Assembly (NCBI GenBank): GCA_025361505.1
Contig: JANYKZ010000101.1
Span: forward strand, 1 to 34,174
DNA length: 34,174 nucleotides
Origin: Coriobacteriia bacterium
GTDB taxonomy: Bacteria; Actinomycetota; Coriobacteriia; Anaerosomatales; PALSA-660
Direction: 5' to 3'
This document shows, piece after piece, positions 14,411 through 22,835 of the stretch. Numbering within the stretch: the first letter of the stretch is position 1; each line of letters begins with the position of its first letter. A model generated the notes under the pieces. The model did no database searches. It was given only the letters and a program-made list of their open reading frames with translations, and was not told the origin of the DNA. A program made the position numbers and the translations under genes.

Positions 14411-15628
14411 TCAGGCCTCGCGAAGCGCGGGCATGAGGAACGCCGCCACTCCCAGCACCGTCATGTAGACACCGACCGCCGCTATCGAGGGGACGACGCC
14501 GTAGACCTGGGCCGCGACGCCGGCGAGCGCCAGTCCGATCACCGCGGCGACCCGCGTCACCGTCATCCTCACCGCCATCACCCGGCCCCGGATCTCGTCC
14601 TCGGTGTGGGCCTGCGTGATCGTCAGCATGGGGATCCCGAAGTACTCGTTCGCGATCCCCATCGCGAAGAGCAGGACGGCCGCGATCCTGATGTCCTTGG
14701 CGAAACAGAGCGCGACCATCAGCAGACCGAAAGCGACGACGCCGAACACGTACTTGCGTCCCGCGCGGCCGGGACCTCCCACGCCGATGACGATGCTCCC
14801 GATCAGCAGTCCGGCGGTCGTGGCCAGGTCAACGGTCGTGATGCGCAGGGCGTTGGGTAGTCCGGAGTTCACGAACACGTTCAGAGCCTGGACGATGCTC
14901 AACGTGAGGGCCGCGCCCACCCCGACCGCCACCGCGGCGTAGGTGATGATCACGCCCCGCAGCACCGCGCTCGTTCGGATCCGATCGAAGCCCGCACGCA
15001 GGTCTCGCCACACGACACCGATCGCCAAGGGCACGAGGTCGCGACGTCGCGCCCGGTGCCGCAGTGCGACGACGAACAGCGCCGACGCGACGAACGTGAC
15101 ACCGTCGACGAAGAACGCCGACCCCCAGCCGATGACGGCGACGAGGGCACCCGCGAACCCGATCCCGAGTAACTCGGCCATCGAGCTCGTGGTCATATCC
15201 AGGGAGTTGGCGGCCATGAGCTCGTCCTGTTCGACGACCGACGGGACGAGCGCCATCCGCGACGGCTCGAAGAACAGGGAGACCGTGGCGCTGGAGAACG
15301 CGAGGGCGTAGACGGCCCACATCCCAAGGGGCACCGCGAACGGGATCGAGATGACCAGACAGGCACGGATCGCGTCCGCCGCGATCATGGTGCGGCGCCG
15401 GTCCCAACGGTCGACGAGGGGCCCGGCGAGCAGTCCGAAGAGCGCCGCGGGAAGGTAGCCGATCGCGAAGACGATCCCCATCTGGACGGCTGAATGGGTC
15501 CGCTCGAACACCATGATGCTGAGAGCGACCTGGTTGATCTTGTCCCCGACGATTGAGACCGTCTGCGCGATCCAGAGCCGCCGGAAGTCGCTGCGCCGCA
15601 GCGGTGCGAGTGCTCCCCCGATGGCCAT
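14411..15628 (-). CDS. MFS transporter (EntS/MFS_3 type)
   Basis: 405 residues with 12 predicted membrane helices. LRRSDFRRLWIAQTVSIVGD opens the protein, the 2-3 loop is GPLVDRWDRRRTM, and FFEPSRMALVPSVVEQDELMAANSL marks the MFS_3 group that includes enterobactin and macrolide exporters. ITQAHTEDEIRGRVMAV in the second half is also typical. Export of a small molecule is likely; the substrate is unknown. It starts 49 nt after the NlpC/P60 gene, with a GC-rich hairpin between them, and ends 97 nt before pilT. Confidence 0.9.
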   Translation of the reverse strand: MAIGGALAPLRRSDFRRLWIAQTVSIVGDKINQVALSIMVFERTHSAVQMGIVFAIGYLPAALFGLLAGPLVDRWDRRRTMIAADAIRACLVISIPFAVPLGMWAVYALAFSSATVSLFFEPSRMALVPSVVEQDELMAANSLDMTTSSMAELLGIGFAGALVAVIGWGSAFFVDGVTFVASALFVVALRHRARRRDLVPLAIGVVWRDLRAGFDRIRTSAVLRGVIITYAAVAVGVGAALTLSIVQALNVFVNSGLPNALRITTVDLATTAGLLIGSIVIGVGGPGRAGRKYVFGVVAFGLLMVALCFAKDIRIAAVLLFAMGIANEYFGIPMLTITQAHTEDEIRGRVMAVRMTVTRVAAVIGLALAGVAAQVYGVVPSIAAVGVYMTVLGVAAFLMPALREA

Positions 15629-15651
15629 CTGTCCGGTCCACGCCCCCTAGG

Positions 15652-15667
15652 GCGCGAGCGCTCGCGC
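15652..15667 (-). terminator. GC-rich palindromic hairpin between NlpC/P60 and MFS genes
   Basis: GCGCGAGCGCTCGCGC is a perfect 16-bp palindrome 10 nt after the NlpC/P60 stop and 23 nt before the MFS start on the minus strand. There is no T tract, so termination would be partial at best. It may simply be an mRNA-stabilising stem. Confidence 0.4.
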
Positions 15668-15677
15668 GCCGCGCGGG

Positions 15678-16709
15678 CTACGGCCTGCAGGCACCTGCGA
15701 AACCCCTGCCGTCGATCGGGTCGATGCTGACCACGTCGCCCGTGTGGGGCGCGTGCACCATGTTGCCGCCGCCGATGTAGATGCCGACGTGGTGGATCGG
15801 GCTGCCGAAGAACACGAGGTCGCCGGGCTGGAGGTTGTCGCGGCTCACGCGCGCGCCGCTGTTGATCTGAGCGCGCGATGAGTGAGGGAGGCTCACGCCG
15901 ACCTGCGCGTAGACGAACATGGCGAAACCGGAGCAGTCGAACGTCCGGGGGCCGGAGGCGGCCCAGACGTAGCGGCACCCCAGATAGCGGAGCGCGATGC
16001 TGACGATCCCCGCCTTGGGCGAGATCGGCGGGTTGCCCCAGTTCCAGCCGGTGCCGCCTCCGCCGCCGCCGTTGGCTCGGGCATCCGCCGCGCGACGGGC
16101 GCGGTCCGCGGCTGTCAGCGCCGCGATCTCGGCCTGGACGCCCTTGAGCAGCGCCTTGGCGGTCGCCTCATCCTGCAGGATCGAGGAACGGCGGGCGGCC
16201 ATCACGTCGTAGACCTTCTTGGCCGAGGCCTGGGCCGCCTTGAGGTCCGTCTGTGCGACCAGCGCATCGGCGCGAAGCACCTTCAATTCCGCGACCGACT
16301 CCGATTCCTGCTTGTTCATATCGTTGAGCAGGTCCCACGTCGTCGCGAAGTCCTCGAAGCTCGCCGCACCGAACAGCACGTCGATCAGGCCCAGCGGCCC
16401 GGAGCGGTACATGCTGTCCGCCCGGGCGTTGAGCGAGGTCTGGAGGATGTCGGTCTTGGCGGTGTTCGCCGCGAGACGCGTGGTGATCTCGACGACCTTG
16501 GTATGCAGGGCGTCGTACTCGATCTTCGCCTGGTTCCAGTCCTCGGTCGCGATCTCCGCCTTGTCGGCGAGCGCTGCGACCTGCGCCTGGATCCGTACCG
16601 CTTCGGCGCGCTTCGCCGCCAGCGGCGCCGCGAGCGCGGCGGCGGGCAGGGTGGCCAAGGCCGTGGCCAGCGCGAGGGAGACCGCTATGTACCGCCGGAT
16701 CCGTCCCAT
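15678..16709 (-). CDS. Secreted NlpC/P60 peptidoglycan endopeptidase with coiled coil
   Basis: 343 residues. A signal peptide (about 1-28, cut near ALAAPLA) is followed by a long coiled coil (about 30-210) of the PcsB/RipA type, a Gly-rich linker (GGGGGTGWNWG) and a C-terminal NlpC/P60 domain. Catalytic Cys is in FDCSGF, the His in HHVGIYIGG and a third polar residue in the HAPHTGD region. It should cleave peptide stems in the cell wall, with the coiled coil as an autoinhibitory or docking part. Start ATG 16709 has GAGGG at 5 nt; 16 Arg-rich residues upstream are rejected. The peptidoglycan-binding protein gene lies 55 nt upstream. Confidence 0.92.
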   Translation of the reverse strand: MGRIRRYIAVSLALATALATLPAAALAAPLAAKRAEAVRIQAQVAALADKAEIATEDWNQAKIEYDALHTKVVEITTRLAANTAKTDILQTSLNARADSMYRSGPLGLIDVLFGAASFEDFATTWDLLNDMNKQESESVAELKVLRADALVAQTDLKAAQASAKKVYDVMAARRSSILQDEATAKALLKGVQAEIAALTAADRARRAADARANGGGGGGTGWNWGNPPISPKAGIVSIALRYLGCRYVWAASGPRTFDCSGFAMFVYAQVGVSLPHSSRAQINSGARVSRDNLQPGDLVFFGSPIHHVGIYIGGGNMVHAPHTGDVVSIDPIDGRGFAGACRP

Positions 16710-16764
16710 GGTCGCGCCCTCACCCGCTCTCGGTCGGCGCCGACGAAAGGTCTGCAAAACCGCG

Positions 16765-17658
16765 CTACCTTATCACAGCGGGCGCCCGACCCGCGAGGCC
16801 GAGACACAGGCCGTCGATCAGCGACACGGCGAGCGACTGGAGCAGATGCTCGTCCTCGGAGGGCCGCTCGACGTGCACGATCACGTGCGGCTCGGACGGA
16901 TCGGCTGACGCGACAGCAGCGGCGAGGCGTCGGGACAGTGCCTCGCCGCCCTCACGGACGGCGACCGTCCTCGACGGCCCCGGGAAGGTCGTCGTGAGCT
17001 CGATGACGAACGCGCCCGACCCGCCGTCGGAGTCCAGGACCGCCATGCGGGCGCGCGGCTCACTGGCATGCGCGAGGTTCACGATGCGCTCCGCCAGGGA
17101 GAGGGACGCGGCGTCGGCGATGAGCGCCACGTCCGTATGCCGCAGGACCGCCGCGCTACGCGCGGGGGCGGCTCTGAGTTCGACGGGCGGAAGCGCCTGT
17201 TTGTCGCTCCACACGTGACGCAGATGGTCGATCGCGCGAACGGTCTCGGGCCCCACGATGCCGTCGGCGCCGAGTCCCGTGTTCGACTGGAAGTCGCGGA
17301 CGGCGCCCTCGGTGAAGGCGCCGAAGATACCATCGGCGGCGCCGCAGGCGAATCCCAGGGCGTTCATCGCGCCCTGCAGGGCCAGCACATCGGCGCCGTG
17401 CAGGTAGGGATGGCGCAGGTACAGGAGCCGGTCGCCCAGAGAGAAGGTCGCGTCGACCAGGGCGGCCCACGTGTGGGCTCCGACCTCGCCGTCCTCGTCC
17501 AGGCCGCGTGCCCGCTGGAACGCGCGAACGGCCGCCAAGGTGGCCCCGAGGAACACGCCGTCGACGCCCGACGGGCCCAGAACGGCCCCAAGCGTTATCA
17601 GGCGTCGCTGGACGTCCTCGACCGCGGCGCCGCGGTCACCCTCACGGATGGGTCTCAC
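16765..17658 (-). CDS. Double peptidoglycan-binding-domain protein with unknown C-terminal domain
   Basis: 297 residues. Two PG_binding_1 repeats lie at about 7-68 (AVEDVQRRLITLG, DGVFLGATLAAVRAFQRARGL) and 85-145 (DVLALQGAMNALGF, DGIFGAFTEGAVRDFQSNTGL). The last ~120 residues (VALIADAASLSLAERIVNLA to the end) form an alpha/beta domain I cannot place; it has strands such as PHVIVHVE but none of the zinc ligands of an amidase. No signal peptide is visible, as in CwlM-like actinobacterial proteins. Start GTG 17658 has AGAGG 6 nt before it. Together with the adjacent NlpC/P60 gene it suggests wall metabolism or its regulation. Confidence 0.8.
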   Translation of the reverse strand: MRPIREGDRGAAVEDVQRRLITLGAVLGPSGVDGVFLGATLAAVRAFQRARGLDEDGEVGAHTWAALVDATFSLGDRLLYLRHPYLHGADVLALQGAMNALGFACGAADGIFGAFTEGAVRDFQSNTGLGADGIVGPETVRAIDHLRHVWSDKQALPPVELRAAPARSAAVLRHTDVALIADAASLSLAERIVNLAHASEPRARMAVLDSDGGSGAFVIELTTTFPGPSRTVAVREGGEALSRRLAAAVASADPSEPHVIVHVERPSEDEHLLQSLAVSLIDGLCLGLAGRAPAVIR

Positions 17659-17703
17659 ACACAGCCTCTCAACGGCGTCTCTGGAAGGACACCGCCGAAT
17701 GCG

Positions 17704-18072
17704 TCAGCGGTACCCGTAGCGGTCGCGGAATCTCGCCAGGTTGTCCTGAACGAGCTGGCCATGCTGCCCGGAACGACGCAGGAAACGCTGCACGTCCAGC
17801 TCCACGACGGGGTCGCGCATGTAGCGATACGCGTCCCCCTCGACCGCAAGAACATGTCCCGCAGCCAGACTCGATAGTATCACCTGGATCGCATGCTCCG
17901 ACCTGTTCAGGCGGTCCGCGACCGCCTGCGCGCTGAGGGGCTCGCCCGCATGTGCGGACATGAGCAGGAGCACGTCACGCACCGCGTTCTCGGTGGCGCG
18001 GTCGCCCGGCATTCCTCGGAGCGCTCTGTCCAGACCCACCTGCCACCGCTCCCGTGTCGCGTCGTCGCACAC
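17704..18072 (-). CDS. Putative winged-helix DNA-binding protein
   Basis: 122 residues, family not recognised. The middle (about 40-85) reads as a winged helix: PLSAQAVADRLNRSEHAIQVILSSL is a plausible helix-turn-helix, and GHVLAVEGDAYRYM the wing. The C-terminus (VELDVQRFLRRSGQHGQLVQDNLARFRDRYGYR) is helical and basic. It lies 45 nt upstream of the peptidoglycan-binding protein gene and 93 nt after the diguanylate cyclase gene, so it may regulate the wall genes. The start is uncertain: GTG 18072 has no clear ribosome-binding site, and a shorter start within the first 15 codons is possible. Confidence 0.65.
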   Translation of the reverse strand: MCDDATRERWQVGLDRALRGMPGDRATENAVRDVLLLMSAHAGEPLSAQAVADRLNRSEHAIQVILSSLAAGHVLAVEGDAYRYMRDPVVELDVQRFLRRSGQHGQLVQDNLARFRDRYGYR

Positions 18073-18165
18073 TCGAAACCGTGATACCCGCGGGTGACCG
18101 TTCCTACTCGCCGAACGGGTCTCGCCTCATGACCGGGGGTGCAAGAACGATGCCGAGTGGCGACT

Positions 18166-19674
18166 CTACGCGGGCCATCTGACGGTGTTCTTGCCGCTCC
18201 GCTTCGCATCGTACATCGCCTGGTCGGCCGCCACGATGAGCGCCGCGCCGGTCGTCGCGTGGCGCGGGAAGGTCGCCACCCCGACGGAGATCGTCTTGTG
18301 GACGTCCTCCTCGATCCCGAAGCCCTCGTACGACAGCCGCTCGACCCCGGCCCGGATCCTCTCCGCCACCGCGCGGGCGCCTTCGAGGTCCGTCTCCGGG
18401 AGGACGATGACGAACTCCTCGCCGCCGTAGCGTGCCGCGATGTCGATCTCACGCAGCATGCCAACGATCGTCATGGAGACCGACTGCAGGACACGGTCGC
18501 CGTGCGGGTGCCCGTAGGTGTCGTTGAACGACTTGAAGTCGTCGATGTCGATCATGATCAGCGACATGACGTGCTTGAAGCGCTGGGCGCGACCGATCTC
18601 CTCCTCGAGGTGCTGCATGAAGTAGCCGTGGTTGTAGAGCTCCGTGAGCCGGTCCGTGACGGACAGCCGTTCGAGCTCCTCGTGGAGCAGGGCGTTCTGG
18701 AGCGCGAGCGAGCTCTGGTTGCCGATGACCTGGAGCCGCTCCATCTCGGCGGCGGTGAAGTCGCGCGGATTGTGGGACCCGATGACGAGGACCCCGACCA
18801 CACGCTCCCCGCTGCGCAGGGAGACGGCCGCGTGAGAGGCCAGGTCCTCCGGCTCGGTCGACCACGCGGCCGAGCCGGCGATCGCGGCGGCGTCCGCCTC
18901 GACCGCGACACCGTCCCGGTACGCCCTCCCCAGGATGGTCGTGTCGACCGGGATGACCTCGACGAAGTAGTCGGCCGGGCGGCCCTGCGCGGCCGCATAG
19001 CGGAGTTCCCAGTGCTCCGTGTCGAGCAGGTAGACGCACGAGATCTCCGCTCCCAGGATGCCGTTGGCGCCGTCGACCACCAGCGACGTCACGTCTTCGA
19101 CCGTCGTGAAGGAGGTCAGCGCCTTGAAGAACTCGTGGGTGAAGAAGATCTCGGACAGCCGACGCTCCAGCTCGTCGTTGGCCCTCTCGAGTGCGACCGT
19201 GCCGGCCTGCAGCATGTTCTCGTGGCCGCGCATCTTCTCGTAGGCGACCTCCAGCTCGGCCAGCAGGCGTTCCTGCTCCTCCCCGCGCTTCTTGGCCATC
19301 AGAAGGTCCCGGATCAGGTCCGCGCCCTTGGAACCGACGATCTCGACGGCCGCGGGGCGGTAGGCGATCAGCCGCGCGCGCAGTCCCGGATCGTCGGTGA
19401 GGTCGAGGATGACGTCCAAGTCGTCGACGGACGCGAGGTCCGCGATGTCCTCCGAGGTCTCGATGCCGAGCTCGCGGGCGGCGACGGCCCCCGCGGCCCC
19501 GCTCCGGGGCTCGGCCAGCGCGACGACGTCGATGCTCTCGACCTCGGCAAGAAGGCGCAGCATCGCGGCGGCGCGCAGGTCACCGCCTGCGATGGCGACA
19601 CGGAGGGGGCGGCGCGGACGCTCGCCGGCGGAGTCGTTCGCGCGGTCGTTCTCTCGCGACATCAGCGGTCCCAT
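18166..19674 (-). CDS. Rossmann-GAF-GGDEF diguanylate cyclase
   Basis: 502 residues. An N-terminal Rossmann-like domain (about 20-125; PLRVAIAGGDLRAAAMLRLL, VALAEP, VDDLDVILDLTDDPGLR) is joined by a coiled coil (about 130-175) to a GAF domain (about 180-325) and a GGDEF domain (about 335-502). The active site RYGGEEF and the metal site MIDIDDFKSFND are intact, and the inhibitory site RxxD (REID) stands five residues before GGEEF. It should make cyclic di-GMP with product feedback. The N-terminal domain resembles dinucleotide-binding oxidoreductases but has GGDLRAA instead of GxGxxG, so ligand binding is uncertain. It starts 10 nt after cheD and is the last gene of the che operon. The start may be ATG 19674 or 19662. 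Confidence 0.88.
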   Translation of the reverse strand: MGPLMSRENDRANDSAGERPRRPLRVAIAGGDLRAAAMLRLLAEVESIDVVALAEPRSGAAGAVAARELGIETSEDIADLASVDDLDVILDLTDDPGLRARLIAYRPAAVEIVGSKGADLIRDLLMAKKRGEEQERLLAELEVAYEKMRGHENMLQAGTVALERANDELERRLSEIFFTHEFFKALTSFTTVEDVTSLVVDGANGILGAEISCVYLLDTEHWELRYAAAQGRPADYFVEVIPVDTTILGRAYRDGVAVEADAAAIAGSAAWSTEPEDLASHAAVSLRSGERVVGVLVIGSHNPRDFTAAEMERLQVIGNQSSLALQNALLHEELERLSVTDRLTELYNHGYFMQHLEEEIGRAQRFKHVMSLIMIDIDDFKSFNDTYGHPHGDRVLQSVSMTIVGMLREIDIAARYGGEEFVIVLPETDLEGARAVAERIRAGVERLSYEGFGIEEDVHKTISVGVATFPRHATTGAALIVAADQAMYDAKRSGKNTVRWPA

Positions 19675-19684
19675 CGCTCGTGTC

Positions 19685-20209
19685 TCAGATCTCGTGGATG
19701 CCGAAGGTGTAGCTGCGTATCAGAAGGATACCCGTGCTCGTCGACAGTTCGATAGTGCGGGCATGGGAGCCGCCGGTTTCCGCCGCCATGACGGGGACAC
19801 CAGCGCGCTCCAGCTGGTAGCGCACCGCCGCGACGTTGCGGTCGCCGATCGTGTCGATACCGGACTCCCCGCGGAACATCGATGCTCCCCCCGCGATCTT
19901 CGCGACGATGCGACGCGGGGCGGCGCCCATGTCGAGCATGCGCTCGACGAGGTCCGGCACGGCGAGGTCGGCGAAGCGGTGGCGCTTGCCCTGTGCGGCG
20001 CTGCTCGAGGTGGAGGGCAGCATCACGTGCGCGAGGCCGCCGATGCGCAGGCGGGGGTCCCACAGCGCGACCCCGACACACGAGCCAAGCGCCTGTGTGA
20101 CAAGGACCTCGGGCTCGCGGGCGCAGGCGATCTCACCCACGCCGACGATGAGATGGCTGGGATCGAACTCCTGCGCCAGGTCCCGCAGGATCGCGGACGC
20201 CTCACTCAT
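19685..20209 (-). CDS. cheD: Chemoreceptor glutamine deamidase CheD
   Basis: Deamidates receptor glutamines and binds CheC. 174 residues. The catalytic Cys is in QALGSCVGVALWD and the His in IGGLAHVMLPST; the region KIAGGASMF and NVAAVRYQLERAGVPVMAAETGG are typical, so the enzyme looks active. Start ATG 20209 overlaps the cheC stop (ATGA). This tight coupling fits the known CheC-CheD complex. Confidence 0.93.
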   Translation of the reverse strand: MSEASAILRDLAQEFDPSHLIVGVGEIACAREPEVLVTQALGSCVGVALWDPRLRIGGLAHVMLPSTSSSAAQGKRHRFADLAVPDLVERMLDMGAAPRRIVAKIAGGASMFRGESGIDTIGDRNVAAVRYQLERAGVPVMAAETGGSHARTIELSTSTGILLIRSYTFGIHEI

Positions 20210-20817
20210 GCGACGCCCAGACGCCCGAGGAGCACGCCGAGTCCGGCGGGGTCGGGCAGGAAGAACAGATAGGCGTCGACCGACGTGTCCGCGTCGTAGA
20301 AGCGCGTCTTCAGCAGCAGTGCCACGTCGGCGCGCAGCGCGGCATCCGATGTGACCGCCTGCATGATCGCGCCGGCCATGTCGAGTGTGGAAGAGGGCCG
20401 CGCGGGCAACAGGCTGACGTCGGCGAGACGGCCGACGGCGGCCAGGTAGGCCGACATCAGGATCGAAGCGACGTGGGTGACGAGCGCCTCCTCATCGGCG
20501 CTGAAGGCCCGAGCGGAGCCGACGGGCCGCGCGTGCATGAGGTCGACGAGGGCCAGGGCCGAAGCGCGCTCGGCCAGGAAGAGCATGCTGCCGCCGATGT
20601 CGCCCAGGAGCCGGACATGGACGCCCACCACGAGGGTCTCGGGCCCGCCGAAGAGCTCCGGGACCTCGCCGACGTCCAGTACCTCGAGCGTCGGCACGTC
20701 GATCGAGATGGCGTGACCGACGAGCTGCGACAGTGCCGTGGCGGCGTGCCCCGCCCCGATGCTGCCCGTCTCGCGCAGCGCGTCGACCTGCATGTCGGAC
20801 ATCGCGTCGAACCTCAT
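20206..20817 (-). CDS. cheC: CheC-family chemotaxis protein lacking the catalytic asparagines
   Basis: CheC proteins dephosphorylate CheY-P at two pseudo-symmetric sites, each with Glu and Asn (E-x-G-N), and bind CheD. 203 residues. The first site here is RETGSIGAGHAATALSQL: Glu16 is kept but the Asn is Ser19. The second is EEALVTHVASILMSAYL: His and Ser stand where Glu and Asn are expected. The fold-defining parts are otherwise present. This suggests weak or no phosphatase activity and a role as CheD partner or CheY-P sensor. Start ATG 20817 overlaps the cheA stop (ATGA); a long N-terminal extension is out of frame with known family and rejected. Confidence 0.88.
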   Translation of the reverse strand: MRFDAMSDMQVDALRETGSIGAGHAATALSQLVGHAISIDVPTLEVLDVGEVPELFGGPETLVVGVHVRLLGDIGGSMLFLAERASALALVDLMHARPVGSARAFSADEEALVTHVASILMSAYLAAVGRLADVSLLPARPSSTLDMAGAIMQAVTSDAALRADVALLLKTRFYDADTSVDAYLFFLPDPAGLGVLLGRLGVA

Positions 20818-22835
20818 CGCGAACCCTCCCCCGTGGCGAACAGGGCCCGAGGGTCGAGGATGAGCGCGACGCTGCCGTCGCCCAGGACGGTGGCCCCACT
20901 GAGCCCGCTGACACCCGCGAAGATCCCGGACAGCGGCTTGATGACGATCTCCTGACGGCCGACGAGTCCGTCGACGCCGATGGCGCGAGCCGACTCCCCC
21001 CACTCCAGCAGCACGATGTTCCGGCTCCGCACCGGGGACCGCAGCTCCTCGTCGAGGCCGACGATCGCGTCCAAGGTGTCCAGCGGCACCACGCGACCGT
21101 CCCGCAACGTCAGCACGGGATGGAGGTCGACGGTCCCGACGGGCAGGTCGTCGTAGGCGAGCACCTCGGTCACGGCGCCGAGCGGGATTGCATAGGTGTG
21201 TTCCGAGCTGCGCACGAGGAGTGCTTGGATGATCGCGAGCGTCAGGGGCAGCGACAGGACGAACTCCGTGCCGCGTCCCGGGCGCGAGCGTATGGCCAGC
21301 GCTCCACCCAGCTGTTCGACCTTCGCACGCACGACGTCCATGCCCACCCCGCGGCCCGAGACCTTCGTGGCACGAACGGCCGTGGAGAACCCGGGAGTGC
21401 AGGTGAAGAGCAGGATGTCCTCGTCGCTGATGGTGGCGCGGTCCCCCGCCTCGGCGAGCCCGCGGGCCACTGCGGCCTGCCAGATACGTTCGACGTCCAT
21501 CCCGCGGCCGTCGTCGGCCACGGTGACCAGGACACGGTCGCGCTCGCGGGCGGCCGACAGGCGCACGAGCCCGCGCTCGGGCTTCCCAGCCGCGACGCGG
21601 TCGACCGCGTTCTCGAGGCCGTGGTCGAGGGAGTTGCGCAGCAGGTGGACGAGCGGCTCGACGATCTCGTCGAGGACCGTGCGGTCGAGCTCGATGTCGA
21701 CACCGTCGACCTCGAATGCGACATCCTTGCCCAGGTCGCGCGCCAGGTCACGGACCATCCGGGGGAAGCGGTTGAACGTGTTGCCCACCGGGACCATGCG
21801 CGTCTGCATGACCTCCCGCTGCAGCTCGGCCGAGATCCGGTGGACCTCCTCGACCGCCTGAGTGAGGTCGTGCTGGTCGATACGGTCCGTGATGTTCTCG
21901 AGGCGCGACCGGGCGATGACCAGCTCCCCGACGATGTCGACCATCGTGTCGAGGTGCGTGAGCGCTATGCGAACGGTCTGCGTGTCCGCGAGCTTGGGCA
22001 CGGCCTTGGCGGCGCGTCCGAAGGCCGCGTCGCGGTCGGGCTCCGTGTCCGCGGCGGCGCTCAGGGGAGCCTCAACGGGCGCGGGCGATGCGGCGGCCGG
22101 GACGGGGACCTCGCGCGCTTCGGCGGGGACGACCGAGGCGGACTCGACCTCGGTGATCGCCCGCACCGCCTCCGCCAGCTTCTCCCCCGGTCGGTCGGTC
22201 CTGACGCTCACCGTGAAGGTACGGTCGAACTCGCCCTCGTCGATCTCCTGTTCCGAAGGAGTCGTGGCGACGACCTCGCCGAGTTGGCGGAGCCGCTTCA
22301 TGACCATGTAGGCACGGACCGAGGCGAGCTGGCAGGCGGCCTCGATCGCGACCGCGAGGGTCACGACGCCCTCCGGTGCTTGCGTCACGGGCTCGGCAGA
22401 CGCGACCACCGGCGCGCCGGGCTGCTGCGCGGGAGTGCTGCGGTGAGCGGCCTCGGTGTGCTCTCGGAGCTCCTGCACCATCAGCTCCGGATCCACCTCG
22501 GCACCGCCCGACGCTTCGAAGTTGATGAGGTCGCGCAGGGTGTCGGTGGCACGCAGGACGATGTCGATAAGGTCGCCCGTGACGGGCTGCTCGCGCTTCC
22601 GCACCGTGTCCATGAGGCTCTCCATGGTGTGCGTGAGGCTCGCGGTGCGCTCGTAGCCCATCGTCCCCGACATGCCCTTGAGGCTGTGGGCCGCACGGAA
22701 GACGGCCTCCACGGGCTCGAGGTCGTCAGGGTCGGATTCGAGCGTGAGGAGCGCGTCGACGATGCCCTGGAGGTACTCCGCACTCTCCGAAAGGAATACC
22801 TGCCGGTATGCCCCCATGTCGAGTTCGTCGCTCAC
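20814..22835 (-). CDS. cheA: Chemotaxis histidine kinase CheA
   Basis: 673 residues with all five CheA modules. P1 HPt has the phosphorylated His50 in FRAAHSLKGMSG. A P2-like domain (about 165-250, VVTLAVAIEAACQLASVRAY) is followed by a Pro/Ala linker, the P3 dimer helices (IALTHLDTMVDIVGELVIARS), the P4 ATPase with N box HLLRNSLDHGLE, G1 DDGRGMD and G2 GRGVGMD, and the P5 CheW-like domain at the end. GTG 22835 is preferred because it overlaps the cheB stop (GTGA) and follows GGGGGGAAC; ATG 22817 is an alternative. It phosphorylates CheY and CheB in response to receptors. Confidence 0.95.
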   Translation of the reverse strand: MSDELDMGAYRQVFLSESAEYLQGIVDALLTLESDPDDLEPVEAVFRAAHSLKGMSGTMGYERTASLTHTMESLMDTVRKREQPVTGDLIDIVLRATDTLRDLINFEASGGAEVDPELMVQELREHTEAAHRSTPAQQPGAPVVASAEPVTQAPEGVVTLAVAIEAACQLASVRAYMVMKRLRQLGEVVATTPSEQEIDEGEFDRTFTVSVRTDRPGEKLAEAVRAITEVESASVVPAEAREVPVPAAASPAPVEAPLSAAADTEPDRDAAFGRAAKAVPKLADTQTVRIALTHLDTMVDIVGELVIARSRLENITDRIDQHDLTQAVEEVHRISAELQREVMQTRMVPVGNTFNRFPRMVRDLARDLGKDVAFEVDGVDIELDRTVLDEIVEPLVHLLRNSLDHGLENAVDRVAAGKPERGLVRLSAARERDRVLVTVADDGRGMDVERIWQAAVARGLAEAGDRATISDEDILLFTCTPGFSTAVRATKVSGRGVGMDVVRAKVEQLGGALAIRSRPGRGTEFVLSLPLTLAIIQALLVRSSEHTYAIPLGAVTEVLAYDDLPVGTVDLHPVLTLRDGRVVPLDTLDAIVGLDEELRSPVRSRNIVLLEWGESARAIGVDGLVGRQEIVIKPLSGIFAGVSGLSGATVLGDGSVALILDPRALFATGEGSR

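Noticed and set aside
12898-14436. 512-residue plus-strand open frame across vanZ and pilT
   Set aside because: It overlaps vanZ in another frame and pilT in antisense, and shows no domain.
18088-18101. Short palindrome ACCCGCGGGT upstream of the winged-helix gene
   Set aside because: Only 10 bp and GC-only in the core, which is common by chance here.
18139-19755. 538-residue plus-strand open frame opposite the diguanylate cyclase
   Set aside because: Low-complexity Arg/Asp/Val composition, no start signal, and fully antisense to a gene with intact GGDEF motifs.
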